Shown: piece by piece, positions 54,091 through 63,530 of the stretch
Layout: each line of letters starts with the position of its first letter
How positions within the stretch are numbered: position 1 is the stretch's first letter
Assembly: GCA_019915015.1 (NCBI GenBank)
Contig: JAHBBC010000009.1
Location: forward strand, 62,001-126,000
DNA length: 64,000 nucleotides
Direction of reading: 5' to 3'
Origin: Auriscalpium vulgare
Taxonomy: Eukaryota; Basidiomycota; Agaricomycetes; Russulales; Auriscalpiaceae
Translations under genes and position numbers: made by a program
The notes under the pieces: generated by a model
What the model was told of the DNA's origin: nothing
Databases searched by the model: none
What the model saw: only the letters and a program-made list of their open reading frames with translations

Positions 54091-57000
54091 TTAAATAGGA
54101 GCCCTTGGCGGCCGTATACCCACTAAAACCTCAGGGTTTACTGCCCAGTCATCTGGCAAGTCGCGTTCATCGCGGAGGGTACCCGTCCAGGTGAGTGTTG
54201 TCGAGTATCGTGCCTTCTTCGACCGTTTCTTACGTGAGGAGAGGATTTTGTCTGTAATTAATCTTTGGTTTATTTTAAAGGTCCAACGTGCTAGTGCTTC
54301 CTTGATCGTTATTTGTTCTTCTTGTATTACTCGTTGGCATCGGAGGACCCATATGAGATGGGCCGACTCAGAGATCAGGATTCTTAATAAGCGAGATTTT
54401 GCCGCTCGTATTGTTCTGTTCTCTTTGGTTTCGTTGTCCGGGGGCTGGAGTTCTAGGCTTCCGCATCCTAGTACTATCCCAAAGGATATCTGCGGCCAGG
54501 ATTCCTCTCCATGAGGCCACAGCTCTGCTGCTGCGCGCCAGATGGCGTCCATCACTGGTGAGTTTGGGCATTCAGTCAATATGTGTTCCATGCTTTCATC
54601 TAGTTCGCCGCAGAGGGAGCATGGTGCTCGTTCCGGGAGGGTGTGTCGCCATTTCCTGCCGACCATGTACAGGTTATGGATGGTCTTGAAAAGGAATTGT
54701 CTGACTGGTTTCTTTATTTCCGGGCGGTACGTGTTTCTCCAGAGTGAGCGATCCGTTTCTAGGGAACCTGAGTGGTCTTGTATCGCACAGCGAGCTCGTT
54801 CAATATTGATTCGTGTTGTCTCTCTCGGTGGGTGGCGTTTCGGGTCGACTCGTTCTCTGATTCCTTTGTAGGCTGTTGCCTGCGACAGTGCGGCTAGTTT
54901 TGCCCCACGGAGGCGGAATGCGTCATCGATCTGGAGGTCTAGTTCGTCGTGTGTGTCTTTTAGGGCGCCGCGTCTGGCTTCCTCGTCTGCGTGCTCATTC
55001 CCGGCGATCCCACTGTGACCTTTCACCCATTGGAAGGTCGTTTGCGCTGACCTTTTCCTTAGCAGGAAGGCTGCTGTTTGGAAGAAATTCGCATTTGCTA
55101 TCCCTATCCATCCGGTGTCTTCGTATTTTGGTAGGAACTTGGTGAGCCCGTTTATCACATATTTCGAGTCCGTTTTGAATCTGACTGGGATATAGTTCGG
55201 TATCTTTTGTAGGGCAATTATTATGGCAGCTAGCTCCCCGACTTGGTTCGATTGTGCCTCCCCGGGGACTCGGAAGGCTCTGTTGAGTTCGTGGTTTTCT
55301 GCTACCCATACTCCGCTCCCGCATCTTGCGTTTTGTTTTCCGTTGTTGATGCATGAACCATCCGTGTAGATTGTCACTCGTTCGTCTTGTATGGCGATCC
55401 CTGTCGCTGGGTTCGCTAGCCTGGTCGGCGGAGCCGTTGTTTCCGGGTCGTCAGGTTGGAATATTCTGATGCACTCTGCTAGGTCTGTTTTGCACGTCGT
55501 TGCGGGATCGAATTTTACTTCGCGGTTGAGCTCAAGATTTTGCAGATTTTGGCGTTTCCGGTGTCGAGTCAGGGTGAGGGAGTCTTGTGGGGGTGGGTCG
55601 TTCGGGTTCAGTTTCTGGTTTATCAAGGCTATCCTATCTCTGGCTTCCGCGGCACATGCATGTGGGTTTTCACATCCTCGGGCTCGGTCTCGTGCGCAAT
55701 CTCTGCAGGCGCATCTTCGCATATGGTAGTGTGGGCGTCCGTTGACGTGTCCTGTGAGTCTATTCATTGCTTTCATTAGGTCGGCGACACAGACAACGTC
55801 GTGATTTTCCTGTAGGCATTTTGTCGTCTGAACCGTGCGTTTGGATTTTGTGGATAGGTGGTACCAGGCTGGCATTTGCTTCTTGAGGTCGGTTGAGAGG
55901 CGGAGCGCCGAAAAGTTTGTGTTATATTTTTTCCCCACCTTTAGCATTTCGCTCATGTCTTTTGACAGCGTTGTGGCTACTCGTGATCCCGTCGTCGGCA
56001 CATTCCATGATTGGAGGAAGGGGTTAACAATTGTTGAATCCGGTGCGTCTTTCGGTTTTAATTTGTTCACTAGGAGGTCTGTGACGAAAGCCCACGTTGG
56101 GCGTTTCTCCGAGAAATCCAAGAAGGCTTTGAGCCAGGTGATGTGGATCGCTTCATTTCTTGCCTTTAGGTCCAGCAGCCCTATCCCTCCTTCGTCCTTC
56201 GGTAGGTACAGGTATTCGATTGCGAGTGGGGGGACGGTTTTTCCTTCCCAGATGAATTCTCTTATTTTCTTGATCAGGATATTCTCTATGTGTAGCGGCA
56301 TTCCTTGGACTTTCGTGAGGTATTGCGTGCGCCCTCCCACAACCATCTGGATTATGAGCCTCTTTGCTAGTAGTGTGGGTTTTCCTTTCACCCATCGATT
56401 TAGCTCCGCGCTGATCTTGTCTATTATCGGTCCCCATGGCTCTGCGTCGTCCACTTTGTTGCCTATCCAGGAGCCCAGGGAGCGAACTGGGTGTCCGTCT
56501 TGGGCTATTTTTATTGAGGCCGCTAGAATGCTGTCTTGGTCGTTGAGTTTCCGGCTTTCGATGACTTTCTTTCTGTGCGCTTGGCTCCCTATAGGTATAA
56601 TCTCTGTTTTTTCTTCGTTGAACTTTGCGCCCGAGACCGCGCACCATTTTCTAGTGATTTGGAGGACAACGTCATATCTATCTGTTGCATTGAGGTAAAG
56701 GACGGTGTCGTCTGCGAAAAGTCTGACTTTTACTGGACGGTTTACTCCTAGGATGTCGAAACCCGCGATGTCTGGGGATTGTCGTATCAGGCAAGCTAGC
56801 GGTTCTATCGCTAGGTCAAAAAGGAGGCACGATAGGGGGTCGCCCTGGCGCACTCCTCGTCGTACTTTAAATCCCTCATAGCTGAGGAAGCCGTTGATCG
56901 CGACCGTGGTATATGCTGACTCGTACAGGTTTTTGACTGTGCGGATGAAAGCCGCGGGGATGTTGTATTTTTCTAAAGCAGCCCACAGGTATTTATGTGC

Positions 57001-59208
57001 TATTTTGTCGTAGGCCTTTTCCTGGTCGAGGCATATGATGGCGCCGTCTTTTTCCGTGGCCTCCGTGAATTTGATAATTGCTCGCGAGAGCCGTGTTTGG
57101 TCTGCAATGGATCTGCCCGGTATGAAGCCCGCTTGGTCCTCGTTTAACATGTTGCTGATCGAGTTTGCTAGCTGCGTTGCTAGGGCTCTAGTGAGGAGCT
57201 TGTAGTCGGTGTTCAGGAGTGTTATAGGTCTGTAGTTTGCTATGTCGGTCCGGTCTTTTTTCTTATATATTGGGCACATCCATCCCAGGGTAAAATTCGT
57301 GTTGTCGGCGACGCCCCACTTCTGCACACTAACGAAGACCGCTGTCATTGTGGCCAGGATATTGAACGAAGGTTTTTCGAGTTTCTCTGCTTCCCGGTGT
57401 ATTTCGTGTAACTGTTTCCACAGCTCGTATGGTATGCCGTCCATTCCAGTCGCAGTGCCGTTTTTGGCTGACTTCAGGGCTTCTTCTACGTCGGCGAGGC
57501 TGACGGGGTCTTTGAGTGGGGACTCCTCTGGTAGGTTGAATTTCTGGTTTTCTGGTATGGCGTTGAGGACTTCCTCTAGTTTGGCTCTGTCGGCTAGGTC
57601 TACTGGTACGTCTTTATCCTGGAGGGAGTTATGGTAGTCTTCTGCTAGCTGCGCCATCCGTTTTGAGTCAGTTTCATATTGGGGCGGGTTCGTGCCAGGT
57701 TTTTTTAGTCGGAGGGTTATGTCCCGCGGCGTTTTCTCCTTGTTCATCTTCGTCCAAAATTTATTCATCGATTCACCGTCTTGCGTGTATTTGGCATGCT
57801 TCACATCTCTGGCTTTTTTGTTCTGCTTCTTTTCGAGGTACTCAATTTCTTTCTTGTGTCTCGCCTCTTCCTCTCGAAGCTTCGGGTCGGTTGCAAAAGC
57901 CTGGTTTCTCTGTAAGTCTGCCATTTCTTTGCGCAGAGTCTTTATCCTTGACGCCATTTTTCCTTTCGACAGTTTTGATCGCGCTCTTGCTATCTGGATA
58001 GTTTTTGTCTTGAATTCGGCCCAGAGCGTCTGTATTTCGCGGCCTTCTCTACCGTCTTCTTCATGGGTCGCGTTGATTTTGTCTTGTAGTGTCATTCCGA
58101 GGCTTATTACGGGCTGGATTACTTCAGGGTCGTTTAGCAGGTACAGAGGGAGCGTCCATCTCCCCGGCCCTATTTCGGGCGCGTCCTCCGGTGCATATCT
58201 CACCGAAATCAGTGCATGGTCGGACAATCCGGTGTGTGTTATCCCCCACTCAAAAACGTATTTCGCTTTCAGTCGTGCGACATAGATTCGATCTAGCCTC
58301 GCATGCATGTATTCCATTCGTAGGTTCGGTTGTCTATGTGTGTATAGCTTGGTGTTCGGGTGCGTGTTTCTCCATGTGTCTTGTACGTCAAAAATTTCCC
58401 TCAGTTCGCGGAGGGCTTCTACGGCGCGTTCGTCATCTATTCTTACTGGCGCTCTGTCCAGTGCGTCTTCGACTATGTTATGGTCTCCGAGGACGAAGTC
58501 CGGTTTTCCTAGGCCAAGTTGGCGCCATTTCTCTACTATTTTTTGCCAGAAGGCCGGGTGTTCGCCCGGGTCATTTGGTGCGTAGACGTTCAGAATTGTC
58601 AGTGACTGGCCTTCTCGCCATTTTATTTCCAGTGCTAGGGCTCGTCCAGGGATGATTACATGGGTTGCGATGGCTCCAGTATTCACCATTGCTTTGTTTA
58701 TTACAAAAGCTACCCCTGCTGATCTCGACGGGCGGTCTGGGTCTGCTGAGTTGTGGATCACGAAGGAGTTGCGGTACATGTCGCGCAGTGAGTCTACGTG
58801 TGGGTCCGTAAGGTGTGTTTCTTGGACTCCCAGAATGGCGGACCTGCTCGATCGTATAAGGTTGGCCATCTCCGGCCATTTGTTTAGGTCATTATGGTTA
58901 ATAGACGGGGATTTGCGTCCGTGCATATTGAACGATGATATTGTGATGTTTGCAAAGTATCTGCGGCCTGGGCTTTTTCGCGCCCGTTTTCGCCTGTGCG
59001 GCGTGGACATCTCGTCCGTCGACATTTCGTCTGATTCATCCTGCCCTGGCATTGCAGGCCCGCCTCCATACTCCCGGTCCGCATCATCTGGAGGGTCCTC
59101 GGCGGCTGGAGGGACCCCTCCTCTGCGGACCGGGAGGGTCGAACCATTTGCCGGAAATACGCCCGTGAGATGGTGTGGTGGGTAGGTAGTAGGAGCCGCT
59201 CTACTCAT
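54091..59208 (-). CDS. LINE ORF2: endonuclease, reverse transcriptase, RNase H
   Basis: 1,705 aa from an ATG. The APE endonuclease is at about 88-340: FNMHG (93-97), the catalytic-type Glu in QETHL (130), GDHN (241-244), RLDRIYV, SDH (329-331). The reverse transcriptase is at about 640-880: DQAGFIPGRS (691-700), RRGVRQGDPLS (783-793), FADD (831-834). A Cys-rich patch, RRCACRDCARDRARGCENPH, is near 1163. RNase H is at about 1277-1412: TDGS (1281-1284), E1324, TDSKYV, GHSGIAGNEHAD. A zf-RVT-type finger CSLCGELDESMEHILTEC is at 1529-1546. By family it nicks target DNA and copies the element RNA. All signature residues are present. Confidence 0.95.
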   Translation of the reverse strand: MSRAAPTTYPPHHLTGVFPANGSTLPVRRGGVPPAAEDPPDDADREYGGGPAMPGQDESDEMSTDEMSTPHRRKRARKSPGRRYFANITISSFNMHGRKSPSINHNDLNKWPEMANLIRSSRSAILGVQETHLTDPHVDSLRDMYRNSFVIHNSADPDRPSRSAGVAFVINKAMVNTGAIATHVIIPGRALALEIKWREGQSLTILNVYAPNDPGEHPAFWQKIVEKWRQLGLGKPDFVLGDHNIVEDALDRAPVRIDDERAVEALRELREIFDVQDTWRNTHPNTKLYTHRQPNLRMEYMHARLDRIYVARLKAKYVFEWGITHTGLSDHALISVRYAPEDAPEIGPGRWTLPLYLLNDPEVIQPVISLGMTLQDKINATHEEDGREGREIQTLWAEFKTKTIQIARARSKLSKGKMASRIKTLRKEMADLQRNQAFATDPKLREEEARHKKEIEYLEKKQNKKARDVKHAKYTQDGESMNKFWTKMNKEKTPRDITLRLKKPGTNPPQYETDSKRMAQLAEDYHNSLQDKDVPVDLADRAKLEEVLNAIPENQKFNLPEESPLKDPVSLADVEEALKSAKNGTATGMDGIPYELWKQLHEIHREAEKLEKPSFNILATMTAVFVSVQKWGVADNTNFTLGWMCPIYKKKDRTDIANYRPITLLNTDYKLLTRALATQLANSISNMLNEDQAGFIPGRSIADQTRLSRAIIKFTEATEKDGAIICLDQEKAYDKIAHKYLWAALEKYNIPAAFIRTVKNLYESAYTTVAINGFLSYEGFKVRRGVRQGDPLSCLLFDLAIEPLACLIRQSPDIAGFDILGVNRPVKVRLFADDTVLYLNATDRYDVVLQITRKWCAVSGAKFNEEKTEIIPIGSQAHRKKVIESRKLNDQDSILAASIKIAQDGHPVRSLGSWIGNKVDDAEPWGPIIDKISAELNRWVKGKPTLLAKRLIIQMVVGGRTQYLTKVQGMPLHIENILIKKIREFIWEGKTVPPLAIEYLYLPKDEGGIGLLDLKARNEAIHITWLKAFLDFSEKRPTWAFVTDLLVNKLKPKDAPDSTIVNPFLQSWNVPTTGSRVATTLSKDMSEMLKVGKKYNTNFSALRLSTDLKKQMPAWYHLSTKSKRTVQTTKCLQENHDVVCVADLMKAMNRLTGHVNGRPHYHMRRCACRDCARDRARGCENPHACAAEARDRIALINQKLNPNDPPPQDSLTLTRHRKRQNLQNLELNREVKFDPATTCKTDLAECIRIFQPDDPETTAPPTRLANPATGIAIQDERVTIYTDGSCINNGKQNARCGSGVWVAENHELNRAFRVPGEAQSNQVGELAAIIIALQKIPNYIPVRFKTDSKYVINGLTKFLPKYEDTGWIGIANANFFQTAAFLLRKRSAQTTFQWVKGHSGIAGNEHADEEARRGALKDTHDELDLQIDDAFRLRGAKLAALSQATAYKGIRERVDPKRHPPRETTRINIERARCAIQDHSGSLETDRSLWRNTYRPEIKKPVRQFLFKTIHNLYMVGRKWRHTLPERAPCSLCGELDESMEHILTECPNSPVMDAIWRAAAELWPHGEESWPQISFGIVLGCGSLELQPPDNETKENRTIRAAKSRLLRILISESAHLIWVLRCQRVIQEEQITIKEALARWTFKINQRLITDKILSSRKKRSKKARYSTTLTWTGTLRDERDLPDDWAVNPEVLVGIRPPRAPI

Positions 59209-59781
59209 CCCGCCCTACGACAATTAGGCGGGTGAGGGTTGCATGACTGGCGACCACAGCGGACATATGCTTCGGGATCCCGCGACACTACTTCGGGGTG
59301 CGTCGCGGGAGAGCCCGTCGCTTCAGCCTCTCGGCACGGCGAGTCCTGGCCTGAAAAGGCCTCCGTTTTTTGACTTATGTCGAGTCGTCGAGGGCCCCGC
59401 TTGCTTTCCTGTCCCGTTTCCGGTCAGTAAGTGTGGGCGCGCGGGTGTTTTGTGTGCTTCCTAGGTCAAGACCCTCGGGCTTGGCCTAGATGGGATTTTC
59501 TTAACTTCCTGGGGTTGCCGTGCAGGTTCCCGACAACTTGCACGCTCGGAAGTTTGTTTATGTAGTGTAGACACCATCTGCATGCATTCACTTGGTAAGG
59601 GTACTGAGAGGACTTGTAAAGGGAGCCCTATTCGTAGGGTGGTACGAGGGTATCGGTGGAGGTATGTACGTACGCCTACAGGTGCTCGTGCGAAGGAGGT
59701 AGAAGTATTGTATCGTCATCATGGGTCAGGAATGCAGATTCTTACATAAGCGGTCTTTGGTTCGTCTCGTCCGTATGTGCT
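59209..59781 (-). other. LINE inter-ORF spacer
   Basis: About 570 bp between the end of ORF1 and the start of ORF2, with no long frame. It may hold whatever lets ORF2 be translated, but I see no recognisable signal. Confidence 0.5.
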
Positions 59782-61233
59782 CTAGTACCGCGGGCCCCGC
59801 TTCTTGGTCTGGACAAAGCCGCTGCGCTTTGCGTCCTTCTCCTCCTTGGCGCGCTCGCGGAGGGACTTGCTGTTCAGCTGGTGCGGGTTGTCCGAGCCGA
59901 TCGGGCCCCGCCAGCCCGGGACCGATGGGAAGGGGCAGAGGCTGCGGTGGTGACCTGTCCCGTGGCAGAGGGTGCACGTCATGGGGTCTGCGATGAAGGC
60001 CGTTCCATAGAGGTCGGAGGCATAGGCAACATCATTCTTGACGAAGTTGTGTAGGATGTACCAATCGCGGTCGTCGCGCAGGGAGGAGGTGTCGGCGAAG
60101 CAGTTGTAGCGAGAGCGGATGTAGCCGCCATGGACGAGGACATCGACCTTCTCGACGCGGATCGTCATCATGATGTCGAAGGCTTCGTCGAGTGTCATGA
60201 CAGTGTTGCCTTCTTCGGTCTCTTGATCGATGATGTCGCCGAGGCGACGGAGTGCCTCGTCCGTGGTCCACTGGTCTGCGACGAAGCAGGCGATTTTGAG
60301 GGCGGACCCCTCAGTGAAGCCCGTCAGGGGAACAAGGTGGAAGGGGATGGGCTGCCAGAGTGGGAGGACTTCAAAGGAGATGGCGTCGGAGGAGATGATG
60401 CGGTGAGCTAGCATCGTAGATACGCCCTGCTCGGTAATGTCGTAGATGAACAGGATGTGGGCCAGAAGGGTGTTGTCGTCCGCCTTGCGCGGAGCTGCTA
60501 CGGATACGTCTTCCGACGTGAGTTCTTTGAAGGCCGTCTTCACCTTTGAGATTATCATAGGGTGCATGTCGGTGTTCTCGAGGATCAAGTCGAAGATGCT
60601 TACGACGCAGGTGGAGAAGCCCTCCTTCGACTGGTTGTGGATGCGCTCCCACGCCTCAGATTGCGAGTTGGGGGTGCGGTCGTAGATGGCTAGCGGGTGG
60701 GCGCGTTCAATGGATGGGAAGGGGCCTTGGTGGTACGCCACGAGCGTGGAGGCAGACGTCGGGAGGACGGTGTCGGCGTGAGCCTGTTTGGCCGCGAGGC
60801 GCGCCGACAGCGACCCTAGCCTGGACGGGTTCTTCTTGGGTGGAGGGGAGCTGGTAGGAGGGGCAGGGTCGTGCGCGTCAGGGGCAGGGGGGTGGGGCGT
60901 GGCTTCGGGAGTGGAAGGGGCGGCGGGCGGCGGACTCGGATTCGCGGGCTGAGGGGGCGGCTGTTCTGGCCTGTGGGTGTCCTCCAGGTTCGTGCGCGTC
61001 TCGTTGGTGTCTCCAGCCGGAGGAGGAGGGGCAGATTCCCCATGGTGGGTGGGTTGCGGGGGAGGTGGAGTGTCAGTCGCTCCGGAATGCGAGCCGGGGG
61101 GAGAGAAGTACGAAGTGTCATCCGTGGCGTCGGGCATTTCCTCGTCGAGGGCCGAGAACCTGTTGTTGGCCCCGTGGTACTCCTGCTGGGCGTGGCCAGC
61201 TTCTCCAGCGAGGGACTCTTCCGAGGTGTCCAT
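59782..61233 (-). CDS. LINE ORF1: Gag-like RNA-binding protein
   Basis: 483 aa from an ATG. The N-terminal ~140 residues are low-complexity and Pro-rich (runs such as TPPPPQPTHHGE). A folded-looking central part follows (FSTCVVSIFDLILENTD; MLAHRIISSDAISFEVLPLW). One zinc knuckle, CTLCHGTGHHRSLC (CX2CX4HX4C), is near 420-433, with a basic tail ending KKRGPRY. By family, ORF1 binds element RNA and forms the ribonucleoprotein with ORF2. Frame intact. Confidence 0.9.
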   Translation of the reverse strand: MDTSEESLAGEAGHAQQEYHGANNRFSALDEEMPDATDDTSYFSPPGSHSGATDTPPPPQPTHHGESAPPPPAGDTNETRTNLEDTHRPEQPPPQPANPSPPPAAPSTPEATPHPPAPDAHDPAPPTSSPPPKKNPSRLGSLSARLAAKQAHADTVLPTSASTLVAYHQGPFPSIERAHPLAIYDRTPNSQSEAWERIHNQSKEGFSTCVVSIFDLILENTDMHPMIISKVKTAFKELTSEDVSVAAPRKADDNTLLAHILFIYDITEQGVSTMLAHRIISSDAISFEVLPLWQPIPFHLVPLTGFTEGSALKIACFVADQWTTDEALRRLGDIIDQETEEGNTVMTLDEAFDIMMTIRVEKVDVLVHGGYIRSRYNCFADTSSLRDDRDWYILHNFVKNDVAYASDLYGTAFIADPMTCTLCHGTGHHRSLCPFPSVPGWRGPIGSDNPHQLNSKSLRERAKEEKDAKRSGFVQTKKRGPRY

Positions 61234-62171
61234 CTTCTTGTACGCCGGGCGTCTAGGCTTCGAGTCTGCTTGTCGTGTGGTTGGTGAGTTTCATGTCTCA
61301 GTTGCATCGTTCTCTCGTGGCGTACCGTCTGCGGCGTCCTTATTCGCCCTCTTCGCTCTCAGTTCAGCCGCCACTGCGGCCGGGGAGCCTTGGCCTGCCG
61401 CCGTTCGGCGCGACTCGCGGGAGTGGGCTTTTGCGTGGGCGTTGGAGGACATGGTTCGTTCGGAGAGAGAATAGGAGTATCGGATGGATGCGATGTGGAT
61501 GCTGTAGTAGTCGTTGGGTTATGGGGGGCCCGGATGGTGCTCGAGTGCGATCGCTTTTAAGGTGGGGGCGACGGTGGCTTTTCTCGTTTGTCGAGTGGCT
61601 CAGTGGCGGGGAGAAGGACGCCATGAGGCGACGGGTGCGGTGGCGGGTCAAAGGGGGTGTTGTTCTTCATGTGAAAGGGCGTTCTGGTTGCTTTGTTTTC
61701 GTGCTGTTTGCCGGTGACAGGGTCAAGGAGTGCTTGTCGCACAAAGGGGTGTCACGTGACTTGCTGAGGGTTAGCGCTATTGGCCTTGCGAGTGGCGCGG
61801 GCGGTGGGTGCGCAGATTGGCCGGGGGTGTCGGGGAGACGAGGGGTGCGTGTGTCGTGGCTGTCTAGCCTGCCTCTCAGCCGTTGACTGATTGTAAGTGG
61901 AGGGGGGGGAAGGGTCTGGGAGAGGTGGCATTCACGGGTGGTGCGTTACATACATAGTGGCATCTGCCGCGCAGGCGGTACTCGACGTACGGGGCGTTCT
62001 CTGCTCGAAACCGCTGGTCGACAGCGTGTGGGGGGGGCCGGATTTGCTGTCCGATGAGCTCGCGTCAGATGGTGGACAGTGTCCACCATGTCAGTCCGCT
62101 GCTCAACCCTTCCACGCAAGCGTGGGAAAACCTGCCATGGTCATGGTTCAGGTTCAAGGGGCCCGCTTTTC
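61234..62171 (-). promoter_or_regulatory. LINE 5' UTR, presumed internal promoter region
   Basis: About 940 bp between the 5' target duplication and ORF1 with no conserved frame. Full-length LINEs usually carry their promoter here; I see no specific motif, so the role is inferred from position only. Confidence 0.5.
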
Positions 62172-62186
62172 ATGGACTGCTATTCG
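62172..62186 (+). repeat. LINE target-site duplication (right)
   Basis: ATGGACTGCTATTCG, identical to 53886-53900, followed by AATGGGAACCATCCGAGAGC, the continuation of repeat R. Confidence 0.88.
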
Positions 62187-62285
62187 AATGGGAACCATCC
62201 GAGAGCTTAGCGGTAGGTGCCCCGGTCTGCATGAAATCGACGCAGCCTCACGCAGGGTGTGCGGGCCCAAAAAGGAAATGACTCT
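62187..62285 (+). repeat. Dispersed repeat R, copy 3, right part
   Basis: Continues R from the LINE target: ACCATCCGAGAGCTTAGCGG, GGTGCCCCGG, CATGAAATCGACG, GGGCCCAAAAAGG. It completes the unit begun at 53773. Confidence 0.85.
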
Positions 62286-62399
62286 GCGAAGCTCTGCACC
62301 GCGTCAACCAGCCAGCTGCCATCTCGTCCGCTCGAGCTCGAGCTTCCCTCGTCCAAAACTCTCGGCTCGTCGTCTTCCAGAGCGCGTGTATGAGCAATG

Positions 62400-63530
62400 A
62401 ACCGGCTCAGTGGTGGAGAGACGCGTTCTTGCGAGCGGGCTCACACAAAGGACGCCTGCGCAACAAATCCGCAAGGAAGAAGTTAGATTCAAGGCTAGTG
62501 AGATATTGCGATCAGTACCGCACGCTGTAAAGACACGCCTCCAGAACGGTCCACAACATGAACGCTCGGGCCCAAGCCCGTATGAGTTGCCGTCACCACG
62601 TCACCGGCCACCAATTGAAAGCAATACCAGCGAGTTAGAGGCCGCACGGGGCGACCACTCCTCGGCAGCCCGCTTGTGGCTCCCAAGTCGAAGTCCTAAC
62701 CAGAGGAGCGGAGAGGGCGCACTGAGCGAGCACTTGGGAGAAGGGCCGAAGGTCACCGGCGCACTTGAAGTCATGACCGTAGTGCGCGAAACGAATATCA
62801 GCGAAAAACGTCGGCACAGTCGAACAGGCCAGAAAAAGCGAGACGGCCCCGATAGAGCGTGGTATGTCGTCAACTCGACACTGTGCAGATTGGCCGTCAC
62901 TGAGTCACCGGCGTCCAATTGGCAACGGCCTGAATGGCCGGGCTGGGAAGTTGGAGGCCAGTGGTGCGGGGCGACTGTCGGTATAGACTTGTCGTCGGAT
63001 GGGCCTAAGATAAGGGAAAGAGCGACGTAACGGGTGAGCGCATGCAAAAAGAGACGAGTCGCCGACGCACCTGAAGCCATGACCTGCGCTTATGTATGCG
63101 GCCTGCCTTCCTCCAGTTGCAATGCCCTCCATCCTCGGGGCGCAGAGCGCATGTTGAGTGCAAGCTATGCGACATTCACCAAGGTGCTCGCCAGAAGGAG
63201 CGTTGTGTGCGGTGGAAGAGCATCGAGAGGGAGCGGCTTGCAGGTGGGCGCAGTCGATAGTCTATGTAGTACGCGTACTCGTGAATTGGCGCACGGCCAA
63301 CTGGGCGGAGGAGACGTACATGACATCCCTTGCTCGCTGCCTGTCTCTCGTGCCTCGTTGCTAGCCGAAGGTCCTCCGCTTGACGTGCCGGTGACGGGGA
63401 GGGATGTAGAGCGAGACTTGCGAGAGGTCGATGTGGTATTTCAGTGAGCGGAAGAGACTGAAGATGGCAGAGGATGCAAAGTGAGGTCCTGGAGACGATG
63501 GCAAGGGGGCTCCTCAATTCTCGGCTCCCA
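62400..63530 (-). repeat. Module copy 8 (reverse orientation)
   Basis: Same module as the left side but inverted. On the reverse strand the GTGCGTCGGCGACTCG donor is near 63070, followed by GCATGCGCTCACCCG and TTATCTTAG. A long open stretch follows (frame 63080-62601: GPSDDKSIPTVAPHHWPPTS, FGPSPKCSLSAPS). The first-exon side lies near 63360-63440 (TCACCGGCACGTC). It is the only inverted copy and is isolated from any F-box gene within the window. No intact gene. Confidence 0.6.

Larger units (their letters stand above)
53901..62171 (-). mobile_element. Full-length two-ORF LINE (Tad1-like non-LTR retrotransposon)
   Basis: About 8.27 kb on the reverse strand, bounded by an exact 15-bp target duplication. 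Order 5' to 3': 5' UTR (62171-61234), ORF1 (61233-59782), spacer of ~570 bp (59781-59209), ORF2 (59208-54091), 3' UTR, then a 22-nt poly(A) (53922-53901). APE-type endonuclease, RT, RNase H and a terminal zf-RVT finger are all present with intact motifs. The RNase H and domain order fit the fungal Tad1 clade (assignment from domain architecture). The insertion split an R repeat unit. No internal stops, so it may still be mobile. Confidence 0.92.
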
